The notes under the pieces: generated by a model
What the model saw: only the letters and a program-made list of their open reading frames with translations
The model's database searches: none
What the model was told of the DNA's origin: nothing
Part shown: piece by piece, positions 55,979 through 64,000 of the stretch
How positions within the stretch are numbered: the first letter of the stretch is position 1
Layout of the letters: every line of letters begins with the position of its first letter
Position numbers and translations under genes: made by a program
NCBI GenBank assembly: GCA_016938735.1
Contig: JAFGUB010000032.1
Coordinates: 62,001-126,000, forward strand
Direction: 5' to 3'
DNA length: 64,000 nt
Origin: Campylobacterales bacterium
GTDB lineage: Bacteria; Campylobacterota; Campylobacteria; Campylobacterales; Sulfurimonadaceae

Positions 55979-56737
55979 TCAGCCTCTGGCTTTGGTGATC
56001 AGCTCGTATGCGGCGTTGATCTCCTGTATTTTGCGCGTCGCTTCGGCGATGTAGTCATCACTTTTACCCTGCGCCTTCATCAGGTCAGGGTGGCTCTCCT
56101 TGACCGCTTTTCGATACGCTTTTTTGATCGTCTCCATAGAATCTTCGGGTTTTACATGTAAGAGGGCATACGCCTCATCAATGCTGCTTTGCGTCGTGGC
56201 GTGTCGAAACATCTGCGCAAAGCGCGCCATCATGGCATCGAGCTCGTTTTGGCTTACATGTAAGAAAGCAGCGATTTTGAGCAGTAGCCGCTCCTCTTCG
56301 CTTGAGAGGTGGCCGTCTACAAAGGCGAGGTTGATCAGATACATCATCATCATATGGCTTTTTTGGGCATCTTTACGGATCAGAACATAGAGCGATGAGG
56401 CGATATTATCGATGGTGTTGGGGCGTTCCTTTTCTTCGTTGAAGATCGCTTTGAGGTGGGTTTTGGCTGCTTCGGGATCGGGGAAGACTTTGGCGATGTC
56501 GCTTAGGGTGTTGCCGATGAGCTCGGCTTCGAGTTCGTGTACCCTGCCGTCAGCTTTGGCGACTTTGGCCATCAAAGCGACAAAAAGCCCCAGTTCGCTG
56601 CTGTGGAGCGCCTCTTTGGTGAGGGTGAAGTGTTCAAAACCCTTCTTGGTGTAGTAGAGTTTGTTAAAGCGCTGATAGCTCTTATAGACACGGTAAAAAA
56701 TATAGAGCAAAACGGCGAAGATGATAAGTTGGGTCAT
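55979..56737 (-). CDS. DjlA-like membrane-anchored J-domain protein with TerB domain
   Basis: The 252-residue product has an N-terminal membrane helix (LIIFAVLLYIFYRVY), a TerB-like helical domain (LFVALMAKVAKADGRVHELE ... LAFVDGHLSSEEERLL) and a C-terminal J domain with the HPD motif (ESHPDLMK) that would stimulate DnaK. The order is that of DjlA, a DnaK co-chaperone at the inner membrane. Two palindromes (56152, 56255), only 103 bases apart, encode LHV in both cases. Confidence 0.85.
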   Translation of the reverse strand: MTQLIIFAVLLYIFYRVYKSYQRFNKLYYTKKGFEHFTLTKEALHSSELGLFVALMAKVAKADGRVHELEAELIGNTLSDIAKVFPDPEAAKTHLKAIFNEEKERPNTIDNIASSLYVLIRKDAQKSHMMMMYLINLAFVDGHLSSEEERLLLKIAAFLHVSQNELDAMMARFAQMFRHATTQSSIDEAYALLHVKPEDSMETIKKAYRKAVKESHPDLMKAQGKSDDYIAEATRKIQEINAAYELITKARG

Positions 56738-56806
56738 GGGGCCTCGATGTCACAAAATGGGTGATTATAGTTTCGAGAGGTAAATCGAACGTAATGTGCG
56801 CTTGGC

Positions 56807-56812
56807 TACAAT
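56807..56812 (+). promoter_or_regulatory. -10 element of the EamA gene, with a palindrome at the transcript start
   Basis: TACAAT; the predicted start site is at about 56819, so TTACATGTAA (56820-56829) would be the first ten bases of the mRNA and its end forms part of the AAGGATC ribosome binding site for ATG 56838. Confidence 0.5.
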
Positions 56813-56837
56813 CCGACCTTTACATGTAAGGATCAAA

Positions 56838-57749
56838 ATGAAACGCATGTTGGCCTCAATCGATGCTGGTGTGCTCCTCATGCTGGTATCGTCGCTGCTC
56901 TTTGCCTTTATGGGGGTGTTTGCAAAGCTCTCCAGCGCAACCCTCCCTTCGCTAGAGGTGGTCTTTTTTAGAAATCTGCTCGGGGTTCTTTTGATCGCGG
57001 CGACGCTGCTGCGCACGCCGATGCGCCACGTCGGCGGAAAGCCGCTGCTGCTGATCTTTCGCGGGGTAATGGGCTTTGCGGCGTTGCTGGCATTTTTTTA
57101 CAACATCGCCCACATCCCTCTAGGCGATGCTATGACCTACTCCAAAACCTCCCCGATCTTTACGGCGATCTTTGCGTGGCTCTTTTTGCAAGAGCGGCTT
57201 TCATGGCAGGGCTGGGTCGCGGTGATGATCGGGTTTGCGGGTATTGTATTGATCGCCAAGCCTACGGGAATGGGCCTCAGCAAAACGGATTGGTTGGGGA
57301 TCTTTAGCGGTGTGGGCGCGGCGCTGGCCTACACGTCGGTGCGTGAACTGAGGCGCTACTACGACACTCGGGCGATTGTGCTTTCATTTATGGTGACGGG
57401 CACGATTGCACCGCTGCTTTTGATGATCGGTGCGGTCTATCTTGCGCCCGCGCCTGAGTGGGACTTTGTGATGGCTCCTTTTGTGATGCCTCAGGGGGTG
57501 ACGTGGTTCTATCTGCTGGGGATGGGAATCTTCGCGACATTGGCACAGGTCTATATGACGCGGGCCTATGGTGCGTCGCAAGCGGGCGTGGTGGGGGCAG
57601 CGAGTTATGCCAATATTGTCTTTGCGATGGCGCTTGGGTGGCTTATGGGGGACGCACTGCCCGATGTGCTCGGTTTTGCAGGGGTTGTCTTGATCGTTGC
57701 GGGTGGCTTACTGGTTGCCAAAAAAAGCGGCGGTTCAAAGATGCTATAA
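56838..57749 (+). CDS. EamA/DMT-family transporter
   Basis: The 303-residue product has ten membrane segments in two five-helix EamA repeats (first: LLMLVSSLLFAFMGVFAKL; second: WLGIFSGVGAALAYTSVREL). The typical inner-repeat motif DAMTYSKTSPIFTAIFAWLF lies in the first half. Members export amino acids, metabolites or drugs; the substrate is not predictable. The start ATG at 56838 follows AAGGATC. The stop overlaps the -10 box of the next gene. Confidence 0.88.
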   Translation: MKRMLASIDAGVLLMLVSSLLFAFMGVFAKLSSATLPSLEVVFFRNLLGVLLIAATLLRTPMRHVGGKPLLLIFRGVMGFAALLAFFYNIAHIPLGDAMTYSKTSPIFTAIFAWLFLQERLSWQGWVAVMIGFAGIVLIAKPTGMGLSKTDWLGIFSGVGAALAYTSVRELRRYYDTRAIVLSFMVTGTIAPLLLMIGAVYLAPAPEWDFVMAPFVMPQGVTWFYLLGMGIFATLAQVYMTRAYGASQAGVVGAASYANIVFAMALGWLMGDALPDVLGFAGVVLIVAGGLLVAKKSGGSKML

Positions 57750-57750
57750 T
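57745..57750 (+). promoter_or_regulatory. -10 element of the small membrane protein/kdsA operon
   Basis: TATAAT over the EamA stop codon; start codon 28 bases downstream with a strong AAGGAGG. Confidence 0.5.
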
Positions 57751-57777
57751 CCGAATCCGGAAAAAAAGGAGGTAGCG

Positions 57778-58023
57778 ATGTATTACTTTTTATTGATTGC
57801 CTTTGGTTTGGCGGCATTGTTGCTTTGGCGCAACGGACATTTGTGGCCCGGACTCTTTTTTGCGCTTTTGGCGGGTTGGACCTACTACTCTCATGAGACG
57901 GGCACCAGCTTTAACGACATCAAGCAAGAGCTTAACAACGCCGTTGACGACTCCGCCAAAAGCAAATATGAAACCGGTATTCGAAACGAAGGCTTTGAAT
58001 ACAATGCAAGTAAAGTACACTAA
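57778..58023 (+). CDS. Small membrane protein of unknown function
   Basis: The 81-residue product has two hydrophobic segments (YFLLIAFGLAALLLW, then LWPGLFFALLAGWTYY) and a charged C-terminal tail (NDIKQELNNAVDD). It precedes kdsA-ribH-nusB by 12 bases and has a consensus ribosome binding site, so it is surely translated. I do not recognise the family. It is the first gene of the operon. Confidence 0.75.
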   Translation: MYYFLLIAFGLAALLLWRNGHLWPGLFFALLAGWTYYSHETGTSFNDIKQELNNAVDDSAKSKYETGIRNEGFEYNASKVH

Positions 58024-58035
58024 AGAAGGCACACT

Positions 58036-58836
58036 ATGATACTGATCGCAGGCCCCTGCGTCATCGAGAGCGAAGAGAATCTTTTTCGCATTGCTGAGTC
58101 GCTGCAAAGCTACCATGAAGACCCCCGTTTCAGGTTCTATTTCAAAGCCAGTTTTGACAAAGCCAACCGTACCTCGCTTGAGAGCTTTCGCGGTCCCGGG
58201 CTTGATGAGGGTCTTAGGCTGCTGCAAAAAGTCAAAGAGCGCTTTGGCTTTTCGCTGCTCACCGATGTACATGAAACGCATCAGTGCGCGGCTGTGGCAG
58301 AGGTGGCCGATGTGATTCAGATTCCCGCTTTTTTGTGTCGCCAGACCGATCTTTTGGTCGCCGCCGCGCAGACCAAGGCGGTGGTGAATATCAAAAAAGG
58401 GCAGTTTATGAACCCCTATGATATGCGCTATTCGGTCGCTAAAGTGCTTGCCACCAGAGGCTGTCATGAGCTTACATGTAAGGCGGCTGCAGAGCATGGT
58501 GTTTGGCTGACCGAGCGGGGCAGCAGCTTTGGTTATGGCAATCTGGTGGTCGATATGCGCTCTTTACCCATCATGCGTGCTTTTGCACCGGTGATTTACG
58601 ATGCGACCCACTCCGTGCAGATGCCCGGAAGTGCGGGCGGAAAAACCGGCGGTGACGCTTCGATGATCCCCTACCTTTCCCGCGCCGCTGCGGCTGTCGG
58701 GGTGGACGGTTTCTTTTTTGAGACCCACTTCGACCCCTCCGTGGCGCTGAGCGACGGACCCAATATGATAAAATTAGACCAACTCAAAAGCCTCAGCGAA
58801 ACCCTGCTTCGTATTGACGCGCTTATCAAGGAATAA
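58036..58836 (+). CDS. kdsA: 3-deoxy-8-phosphooctulonate (KDO 8-phosphate) synthase
   Basis: KdsA condenses phosphoenolpyruvate with arabinose 5-phosphate for the Kdo of lipopolysaccharide. The 266-residue product has [43 protein letters not shown] and [14 protein letters not shown]11 of the cluster motif (AGPCVIE) suggests the metal-dependent class typical of epsilon KdsA. One palindrome (58472) encodes TCK in a non-conserved part. Confidence 0.96.
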   Translation: MILIAGPCVIESEENLFRIAESLQSYHEDPRFRFYFKASFDKANRTSLESFRGPGLDEGLRLLQKVKERFGFSLLTDVHETHQCAAVAEVADVIQIPAFLCRQTDLLVAAAQTKAVVNIKKGQFMNPYDMRYSVAKVLATRGCHELTCKAAAEHGVWLTERGSSFGYGNLVVDMRSLPIMRAFAPVIYDATHSVQMPGSAGGKTGGDASMIPYLSRAAAAVGVDGFFFETHFDPSVALSDGPNMIKLDQLKSLSETLLRIDALIKE

Positions 58837-58837
58837 T

Positions 58838-59308
58838 ATGAACGTAATAGAAGGAAAACTCCACGTCCAAGGCGGCAAACGGATCGCCATCGTCAACTCC
58901 AGATGGAACCATCTCATCACCGATCGTTTGGTAGAGGGAGCAAAAGACGCCTATCTGCGCCACGGCGGAGACGAAGCAGATCTCGATCTGGTGCTGGTGC
59001 CCGGCGCGTTTGAACTGCCGCTGGTGATCGAGCGTTTGATCGCAAGCGGCAACTACGACGGCATTTGCGCTTTGGGCGCGGTGATTCGCGGCTCAACGCC
59101 TCATTTTGACTATATCGCCGCCGAAGCGACCAAAGGGATTGCATCGATGGCGCTTAAAAGCGGACTGCCCGTCTCTTTTGGTCTACTCACCACCGACACC
59201 ATTGAGCAGGCGATCGAGCGCGCGGGAACCAAAGCCGGCAACAAGGGCTTTGAGGCCATGACCACCCTGATTGAGATGATGAACCTTTACAAAGCGATCG
59301 GTGCCTAA
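58838..59308 (+). CDS. ribH: 6,7-dimethyl-8-ribityllumazine synthase
   Basis: RibH makes lumazine, the last intermediate before riboflavin. The 156-residue product has [46 protein letters not shown] (with the catalytic histidine) and [25 protein letters not shown] precedes ATG 58838. It overlaps nusB by 1 base; ribH-nusB is a widely conserved pair. Confidence 0.97.
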   Translation: MNVIEGKLHVQGGKRIAIVNSRWNHLITDRLVEGAKDAYLRHGGDEADLDLVLVPGAFELPLVIERLIASGNYDGICALGAVIRGSTPHFDYIAAEATKGIASMALKSGLPVSFGLLTTDTIEQAIERAGTKAGNKGFEAMTTLIEMMNLYKAIGA

Positions 59309-59712
59309 TGGCGACACGTCACCACGCCAGAATGGCGGTTGTTAGTCTGCTCTATGCTTATGATTTGGGGAATCACGACATTGCGGCACACTCTGATGAG
59401 ATCTTTGAAGAGAAGAAAATCCGCAACAAACAGCGTGATTTTGCGCTTGATCTTTTTAAGGGGGTGATGGAGCATCTGGGCACCATCGATGAAGCGATTG
59501 TGCGGCACCTCAAAGAGTGGGATTTTGAACGTTTGGGTACGATTGAGCGTGCGACGCTGCGGCTGGGGGCTTATGAAATTATTCACTCCCGACTCGACGC
59601 CGCCGTGGTGATCAATGAGGCGATCGAAGTGTGTAAGGCCTTTGGTGGTGAGCAGTCGCCCAAATTTATCAACGGCGTGCTTGATGCCATCTCCAAAGAG
59701 ATCGGTGCGTAA
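59308..59712 (+). CDS. nusB: Transcription antitermination protein NusB
   Basis: NusB with S10 (NusE) binds boxA RNA and prevents termination, especially in rRNA operons. The 134-residue all-helical product begins [19 protein letters not shown] and has LKEWDFERLGTIERATLRLGAYEI and VVINEAIEVCKAFG in the C-terminal half, both family signatures. It is coupled to ribH (TAATG) and followed after one base by mqnC. Confidence 0.95.
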   Translation: MATRHHARMAVVSLLYAYDLGNHDIAAHSDEIFEEKKIRNKQRDFALDLFKGVMEHLGTIDEAIVRHLKEWDFERLGTIERATLRLGAYEIIHSRLDAAVVINEAIEVCKAFGGEQSPKFINGVLDAISKEIGA

Positions 59713-59713
59713 G

Positions 59714-60778
59714 ATGTCGGCAACGCCCTTTTCGCGTCTGGATACCGCGCAGGCGCTGGATCTGATCCGCAACGCCGATCTTAAAGAGCTAGGCCAGATG
59801 GCCAGTGCACGTAAAAAGCAGTTGCATCCCAAAAGGATCACCACTTTTGTGGTGGACCGCAACATCAACTACACCAACGTCTGTTGGGTGGATTGTAAGT
59901 TTTGTGCGTTTTATCGGCACGGTAAAGATGACGACGCTTACGTCCTCACTTTTGAAGAGATCGACGCCAAAATCGATGAACTTGTGGCTATCGGCGGCAC
60001 GCAGATTCTCTTTCAAGGCGGGGTGCATCCCAAGCTCAAGATCGAGTGGTACGAGGAGCTGGTGGAGCATATTCATACCAAATATCCGCAGATCACCATT
60101 CACGGCTTCTCCGCCATCGAGATTGACTATATCGCCAAGGTCTCGCATATCAGCGTGCAAGAGACGCTGCAGCGCTTACATGTAAAGGGCCTTGCCTCCA
60201 TTCCGGGTGCGGGCGCGGAGATTCTCAGCGACCGCGTACGTGACATCATCGCACCTAAGAAGATCGACTCTGAAGTGTGGTTGGATATCCACCGCCAAGC
60301 CCACAAGCTAGGCATCAAATCGACCGCTACGATGATGTACGGCACGGTTGAGAGCGATGAGGAGATCATCGAGCACTGGCAGAAGATCCGCGATCTGCAA
60401 GATGAGACAGGCGGTTTTCGCGCCTTTATCATGTGGTCGTTTCAAGGGGCCAATACCAAGCTGATGGAGGAGTTTCCGGAGATTGAAAAACCTTCTTCAA
60501 ATCGCTATTTGCGGCTACTCGCCGTTTCGCGGCTCTTTTTGGACAATTTTCCCAATATTCAGAGTTCGTGGGTGACCCAAGGCCCCTATATTGGGCAAAT
60601 GGCGCTGCTTTTTGGTGCCAACGATCTGGGCTCGACGATGATGGAGGAGAACGTGGTGCGCTCCGCCGGGGCCGGTTTTCGTATGGCCAAAGAGGAGATG
60701 ATCCGTTTGATCCGCGATGTGGGCGAAACCCCTGCGATCCGCAATACCGCTTATGAGACGCTGGAGCTTTTTGCATGA
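59714..60778 (+). CDS. mqnC: Cyclic dehypoxanthine futalosine synthase MqnC
   Basis: MqnC is a radical-SAM enzyme of the futalosine route to menaquinone, the quinone that would feed the bc1 complex here. The 354-residue product has the cluster C57-x3-C61-x2-C64 (NVCWVDCKFC) and FQGGVHPKLKIEWYEEL. The ATG at 59714 is used; upstream in-frame codons lie in nusB. Its stop overlaps the M16 gene start by 4 bases. A palindrome at 60176 encodes LHV. Confidence 0.95.
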   Translation: MSATPFSRLDTAQALDLIRNADLKELGQMASARKKQLHPKRITTFVVDRNINYTNVCWVDCKFCAFYRHGKDDDAYVLTFEEIDAKIDELVAIGGTQILFQGGVHPKLKIEWYEELVEHIHTKYPQITIHGFSAIEIDYIAKVSHISVQETLQRLHVKGLASIPGAGAEILSDRVRDIIAPKKIDSEVWLDIHRQAHKLGIKSTATMMYGTVESDEEIIEHWQKIRDLQDETGGFRAFIMWSFQGANTKLMEEFPEIEKPSSNRYLRLLAVSRLFLDNFPNIQSSWVTQGPYIGQMALLFGANDLGSTMMEENVVRSAGAGFRMAKEEMIRLIRDVGETPAIRNTAYETLELFA

Positions 60779-62058
60779 AGCGTCTGACGATACTATTTTT
60801 AATACTGGGGCAATGGCTGATGGCAGCAACAATCGAAGAGATCACAATCGGATCGTTACATGTACCGATCATTTTTGAGCAAGACACGAGGCTGCCGATC
60901 GCTTCGATGCAGGTGGTATTTCGCGGCAGCGGGCATGTGAGCGAGGGGAATGTTTCGGGACTTGCCAGATTCAGCGCACAATTGCTGGGCGAGGGGAGCA
61001 AGAAGCTTGGCAGCAGCGCGTTTGCCGAGGCGCTTGAGAACCGTGCGATCGGCCTGAGCGTGCATTCGGGCAGCGAGACGATGGTGGCGGAGCTTAGCAG
61101 CCTCAAAAGCGAGTTTACCGAAGGTGTTCGGATGCTGTGTGAACTCCTCAAAGATCCCAACTACACCCAAGGCGCGCTTGAAAAGGTGCGCACCACCACC
61201 ATCGGTGCCCTCAAGCGCAAAGAGAACGATTTTGACTCCGTGGCGGATAATCTGCTGCGTAGCTTGCAGTTTGAGGGGACACCCCTGCAGTATCCTCAAG
61301 AAGGTCATATTGCGTCGATCGAGCAGATCACGCTGGCGCAAATCGAGGCATTTTTGCGTCAACATCTGGTGCGGGAGCGGGTGATGTTTGTGATCGGGGG
61401 CGATATGAGCATCGAGGAGGCCAAGGCGCAGGCGCTCAAAGTGCTGCAGATCCTGCCGGAAGGCGAGACGGCAGGCACATACCGCTTCGAGCCTTCAAGC
61501 AAGGTTCGCAGTGAAGTGTTCAAACGCCCAAGCGAGCAGGCATACATCTATTTCGGCGCGCCCTATCATCTGGGCGTGGATCATCCCGATCACTATAAAG
61601 CGCGGGTGGCGACCTATATTTTGGGTGCCGGCGGGTTTGGCAGCAGGCTGATGGAGGAGATCCGCGTGAAGCGGGGACTGGCCTATTCGGCTTACGCCAG
61701 AGTTTCGATCAACCGTTCGCATAGTGTGTTTAAGGGCTATTTGCAGACCAAAAACGAATCGCTCGAAGAGGCCAAAGCGACCGTCAAAGCGGTGATTGCC
61801 GAATTTGTCGCCAAAGGTGTCAGTGCGGAAGAGCTTGAAGGAGCCAAAAAGTTTCTTCTGGGCTCCGAGCCGCTGCGCGTCGAGACCCTCTCGCAGCGCC
61901 TGTCGCGCACCTTTATGGCCTACTACAAAGGCTTGCCGCTTGATGCCGACACCAAAGAGCTGGAGCGCATCGCCGCGCTGAGTCTTGATGACCTCAACGC
62001 CTATATCAAAGCCCATGATGAGATTTTGAACCTTAGCTTTGCTATTGTGACACAGTGA
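60775..62058 (+). CDS. M16-family (insulinase-like) peptidase homologue lacking the HxxEH site
   Basis: The 427-residue product has a signal peptide (LFLILGQWLMAA) and both M16 domains, with LEALENRAIGLSVHSGSE-type and RGLAYSAYARVS segments. Where active members have HxxEH it reads GLARFSAQLLGEGSKK, without His, so metal binding is unlikely. In M16 pairs one subunit often lacks the site and supports its partner; no partner is adjacent. It is probably a periplasmic, non-catalytic M16B protein. Confidence 0.75.
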   Translation: MKRLTILFLILGQWLMAATIEEITIGSLHVPIIFEQDTRLPIASMQVVFRGSGHVSEGNVSGLARFSAQLLGEGSKKLGSSAFAEALENRAIGLSVHSGSETMVAELSSLKSEFTEGVRMLCELLKDPNYTQGALEKVRTTTIGALKRKENDFDSVADNLLRSLQFEGTPLQYPQEGHIASIEQITLAQIEAFLRQHLVRERVMFVIGGDMSIEEAKAQALKVLQILPEGETAGTYRFEPSSKVRSEVFKRPSEQAYIYFGAPYHLGVDHPDHYKARVATYILGAGGFGSRLMEEIRVKRGLAYSAYARVSINRSHSVFKGYLQTKNESLEEAKATVKAVIAEFVAKGVSAEELEGAKKFLLGSEPLRVETLSQRLSRTFMAYYKGLPLDADTKELERIAALSLDDLNAYIKAHDEILNLSFAIVTQ

Positions 62059-62100
62059 CATATTTTTACATGTAAGCTCGATTGCGGGGTATGATAGATC

Positions 62101-63885
62101 ATGATAGAACCGCAAGACAAGGAAAAATTCAAAAAGCTGGGCATCTCAAGTATTACCGCACTCTCGCTGATACTGCCGCAGCGTTTTGAAGATTATCGAC
62201 TCAACAATAGCCTCATCGAAGGTGAAGCGCAGGTGGTCGATGCGACCATCGAGCGTATTTCCCGCACGCCAAAATCCCTTCAGCTCACCCTCTTTGCCCA
62301 CAACTTCGGGCTGCGTCTTGATGCCGTCTTTTTTCGTCCCAAGCCCTTCATGATGCGACAATTTAGCGAAAACGAGCGCTGTTATCTCTACGGCGTGCTT
62401 ACATGTAAGGCGGGCCACTGCCAGATCAGCCACCCCAAAAAGATCACCGAGATCGGCCTTTTGATGCCCCGCTATAAAACCGCGCTACAAAACGCCACCA
62501 TGCTTCGGCTGGTAGAGCGTTATGTTAGCGTGCCGATGCTAGAGGCCGAGGGGCTGCCTTTGGAAGTGGCACGACGTCTTGAAGCCGCGCACAAAGCGCC
62601 GGTGCCAAAAGATGATGCGCTGCTCTATGCCTTGAAGTTTGCCGAGCTCTTTGATTACATGAAGGCTTTGCGGCAAAAACGGCGCTATTTTGCGGCGTCT
62701 CATGTACTCAAAGGCGACTACAAAACATGGGCGGCGGCGCTGCCTTTTACGCTCACGCAAGAGCAGAGTAGGGCCATCGAGGAGATTGCGGCCGATCTGG
62801 CTCAAGAGGTGAGCGCACGACGGATGATCGTGGGGGATGTGGGTTGCGGCAAAACGATGGTGATTTTGGCCGCCGCGCTCATTGCCCAGCCCAAACGCGT
62901 CGTGCTGATGGCCCCAACCACCATTTTGGCGCGGCAGCTTTATGAAGAGGCGCAGAAGTTTTTGCCGCATCTACGCACTGCTTTGATTACCAATGCAAGT
63001 AAAGTTGAGCCGCTTGATGCGTATGACTTTATCATCGGCACCCACGCGCTGCTCTATCGTGAATTGCCTGAATCGGCGCTTGTGATGGTGGATGAGCAGC
63101 ACCGCTTCGGCACGGCGCAGCGTGCACGTTTGGAGCAGATGTTGCGTGAGGGCGAAGCGCATCCGCACTTTTTGCAGTTCACCGCCACGCCCATTCCTAG
63201 AACACAGGCGATGATCGATTCGGCGCACATTGATGTGAGTTTGATCACCACCACCCCTTTTGAGAAAGATATCACCTCTCGTGTGATCGGTAAAAGTGAT
63301 TTTGCGGCGCTACTGGAGCAGATCAAAAGCGAAGTGGCGGCGCAGCGCCAAGTGCTGATTGTCTATCCGCTGGTGCAGCAAAGTGAAGCGATCAACTACC
63401 AAAGCATCGATGAGGCGCGCCATTACTGGGAAACGCGTTTTGAGGGAGTCCATGTAACACACGGCAAAGACAGGGAAAAAGAGGCGGTGCTCTTGTCGTT
63501 TCGAGAATCGGGGACGATCTTGCTGGCAACGACGGTGGTAGAGGTGGGGATTTCGCTGCCCCGTCTTAGCACCGTGGTGATCGTGGGGGCTGAGCGTTTG
63601 GGCCTTTCGACCCTGCATCAGCTACGCGGACGGGTGAGCCGTAACGGCCTTAAGGGCTACTGCTACCTCTTCACCCATAGCCATCAAAGCGAACGGCTTG
63701 AAGCCTTTGTGCGTACCAAAAGCGGTTTTGATATTGCGGCTCTGGATCTGAAGTTTCGTCAAAGCGGAGATCTCTTGCTGGGGCGTGAGCAGAGCGGAAA
63801 ACAGTTTGTGTGGGTTGATCTGGCAGAAGATGAAAAAGTCGCGAGGGATGTAAAGGCCGCATTGGCCCTTACATGTAAGGCTTAA
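62101..63885 (+). CDS. recG: ATP-dependent DNA helicase RecG
   Basis: RecG reverses stalled forks and processes branched DNA. The 594-residue product has a shortened N-terminal wedge region (typical RecG is about 690), the Walker A motif GDVGCGKTMV (about 245), DEQHRFG (about 332), QFTATPIPRT and the C-terminal TTVVEVGISLPR and QLRGRVSRN motifs of superfamily 2. The short form is normal for Epsilonproteobacteria. Palindromes flank and enter the gene: 62066 before it, 62399 and 63869 (TCK) inside. A TATGAT ends 5 bases before the ATG. Confidence 0.95.
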   Translation: MIEPQDKEKFKKLGISSITALSLILPQRFEDYRLNNSLIEGEAQVVDATIERISRTPKSLQLTLFAHNFGLRLDAVFFRPKPFMMRQFSENERCYLYGVLTCKAGHCQISHPKKITEIGLLMPRYKTALQNATMLRLVERYVSVPMLEAEGLPLEVARRLEAAHKAPVPKDDALLYALKFAELFDYMKALRQKRRYFAASHVLKGDYKTWAAALPFTLTQEQSRAIEEIAADLAQEVSARRMIVGDVGCGKTMVILAAALIAQPKRVVLMAPTTILARQLYEEAQKFLPHLRTALITNASKVEPLDAYDFIIGTHALLYRELPESALVMVDEQHRFGTAQRARLEQMLREGEAHPHFLQFTATPIPRTQAMIDSAHIDVSLITTTPFEKDITSRVIGKSDFAALLEQIKSEVAAQRQVLIVYPLVQQSEAINYQSIDEARHYWETRFEGVHVTHGKDREKEAVLLSFRESGTILLATTVVEVGISLPRLSTVVIVGAERLGLSTLHQLRGRVSRNGLKGYCYLFTHSHQSERLEAFVRTKSGFDIAALDLKFRQSGDLLLGREQSGKQFVWVDLAEDEKVARDVKAALALTCKA

Positions 63886-64000
63886 AAGAGGCCAAACCGT
63901 CCGTCTTTACGTTTGTAGAGGACACGGGTTTTACCGTCGTGGTCGATGAAGATTTCGAAAATTTTCTCGCTCTCTTTGAGGTTTTCGAGGACATCGGCAA
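63882..64000 (-). CDS. hpf: C-terminal end of a probable long-type ribosome hibernation promoting factor
   Basis: Only the last 38 codons are in the window. The end IFEIFIDHDGKTRVLYKRKDG followed by RFGLF matches the C-terminal dimerisation domain of long HPF/S30AE proteins (strand, turn, VxYRRxDGxxGLI). The stop codon overlaps the recG end by 4 bases. The rest of the gene lies beyond 64000 and the assignment depends on this tail only. Confidence 0.55.
   Translation of the reverse strand, partial: ADVLENLKESEKIFEIFIDHDGKTRVLYKRKDGRFGLF

Overview
The window is a gene-dense stretch of about 50% GC (by eye) from a chromosome of Campylobacterota (Epsilonproteobacteria), most likely a free-living respiratory member of the Sulfurimonas/Sulfuricurvum/Sulfurovum group. 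The evidence is a bc1 complex with a di-haem PetC, an HP0268-family gene next to miaB, the futalosine menaquinone gene mqnC, a short RecG, DAP-type MurE, epsilon-type porins, and a free-living sensory repertoire (haem chemoreceptor, GGDEF/EAL). No rRNA, tRNA, CRISPR array, insertion sequence or prophage was recognised.

Layout. 0-6 kb: mnmG, a hypothetical gene, the petABC respiratory operon and a small C-terminal-haem cytochrome c. 6-16.8 kb: a long leader and a porin; the cofactor and queuosine genes moaA, queE, queD, with moeA convergent; rsmE; then a cyclic-di-GMP/chemotaxis pair (haem chemoreceptor with a C-terminal PilZ-like domain, and a PAS-PAS-GGDEF-EAL protein broken by a one-base frameshift). 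16.8-22.8 kb: rpmE, rsmI, an rlmB-type methyltransferase, a RodZ-like protein, an aminotransferase and hom. 22.9-25.9 kb: rpmJ-rpsM-rpsK-rpsD-rpoA-rplQ. 26-37.6 kb: nifU-like, murE, a thioredoxin-like ferredoxin, panD, ybaB, a PDZ protein, ispA, tkt, a SpoU methyltransferase, rsfS/nadD (reverse strand), then pgk-tpiA-fabI. 37.8-41.6 kb: two tandem porins and an orphan oligopeptide-type ABC permease. 41.6-51.9 kb: nusA (reverse), HP0268-type gene, miaB, acyltransferase, Xer recombinase, a three-gene PilM/N/O (GspL/M)-like cluster, rimO-tilS (reverse) and a flavoprotein that shares a palindromic divergent promoter with rimO. 52-56 kb: a 1110-residue Ig-repeat lipoprotein with a small beta-barrel partner. 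56-64 kb: a DjlA-like protein, a DMT exporter, kdsA-ribH-nusB-mqnC, a metal-site-less M16 protein, recG, and the end of a probable hibernation factor.

Most striking feature. The palindrome TACATGTA occurs 48 times and its extended form TTACATGTAA 24 times (13 of these as CTTACATGTAAG). Chance predicts about one and far fewer than one. The copies lie mostly inside unrelated genes, in all three usable reading frames and on both strands. This looks like a highly iterated palindrome comparable in density to cyanobacterial HIP1 or to DNA-uptake sequences. I do not recall it being described for this group.
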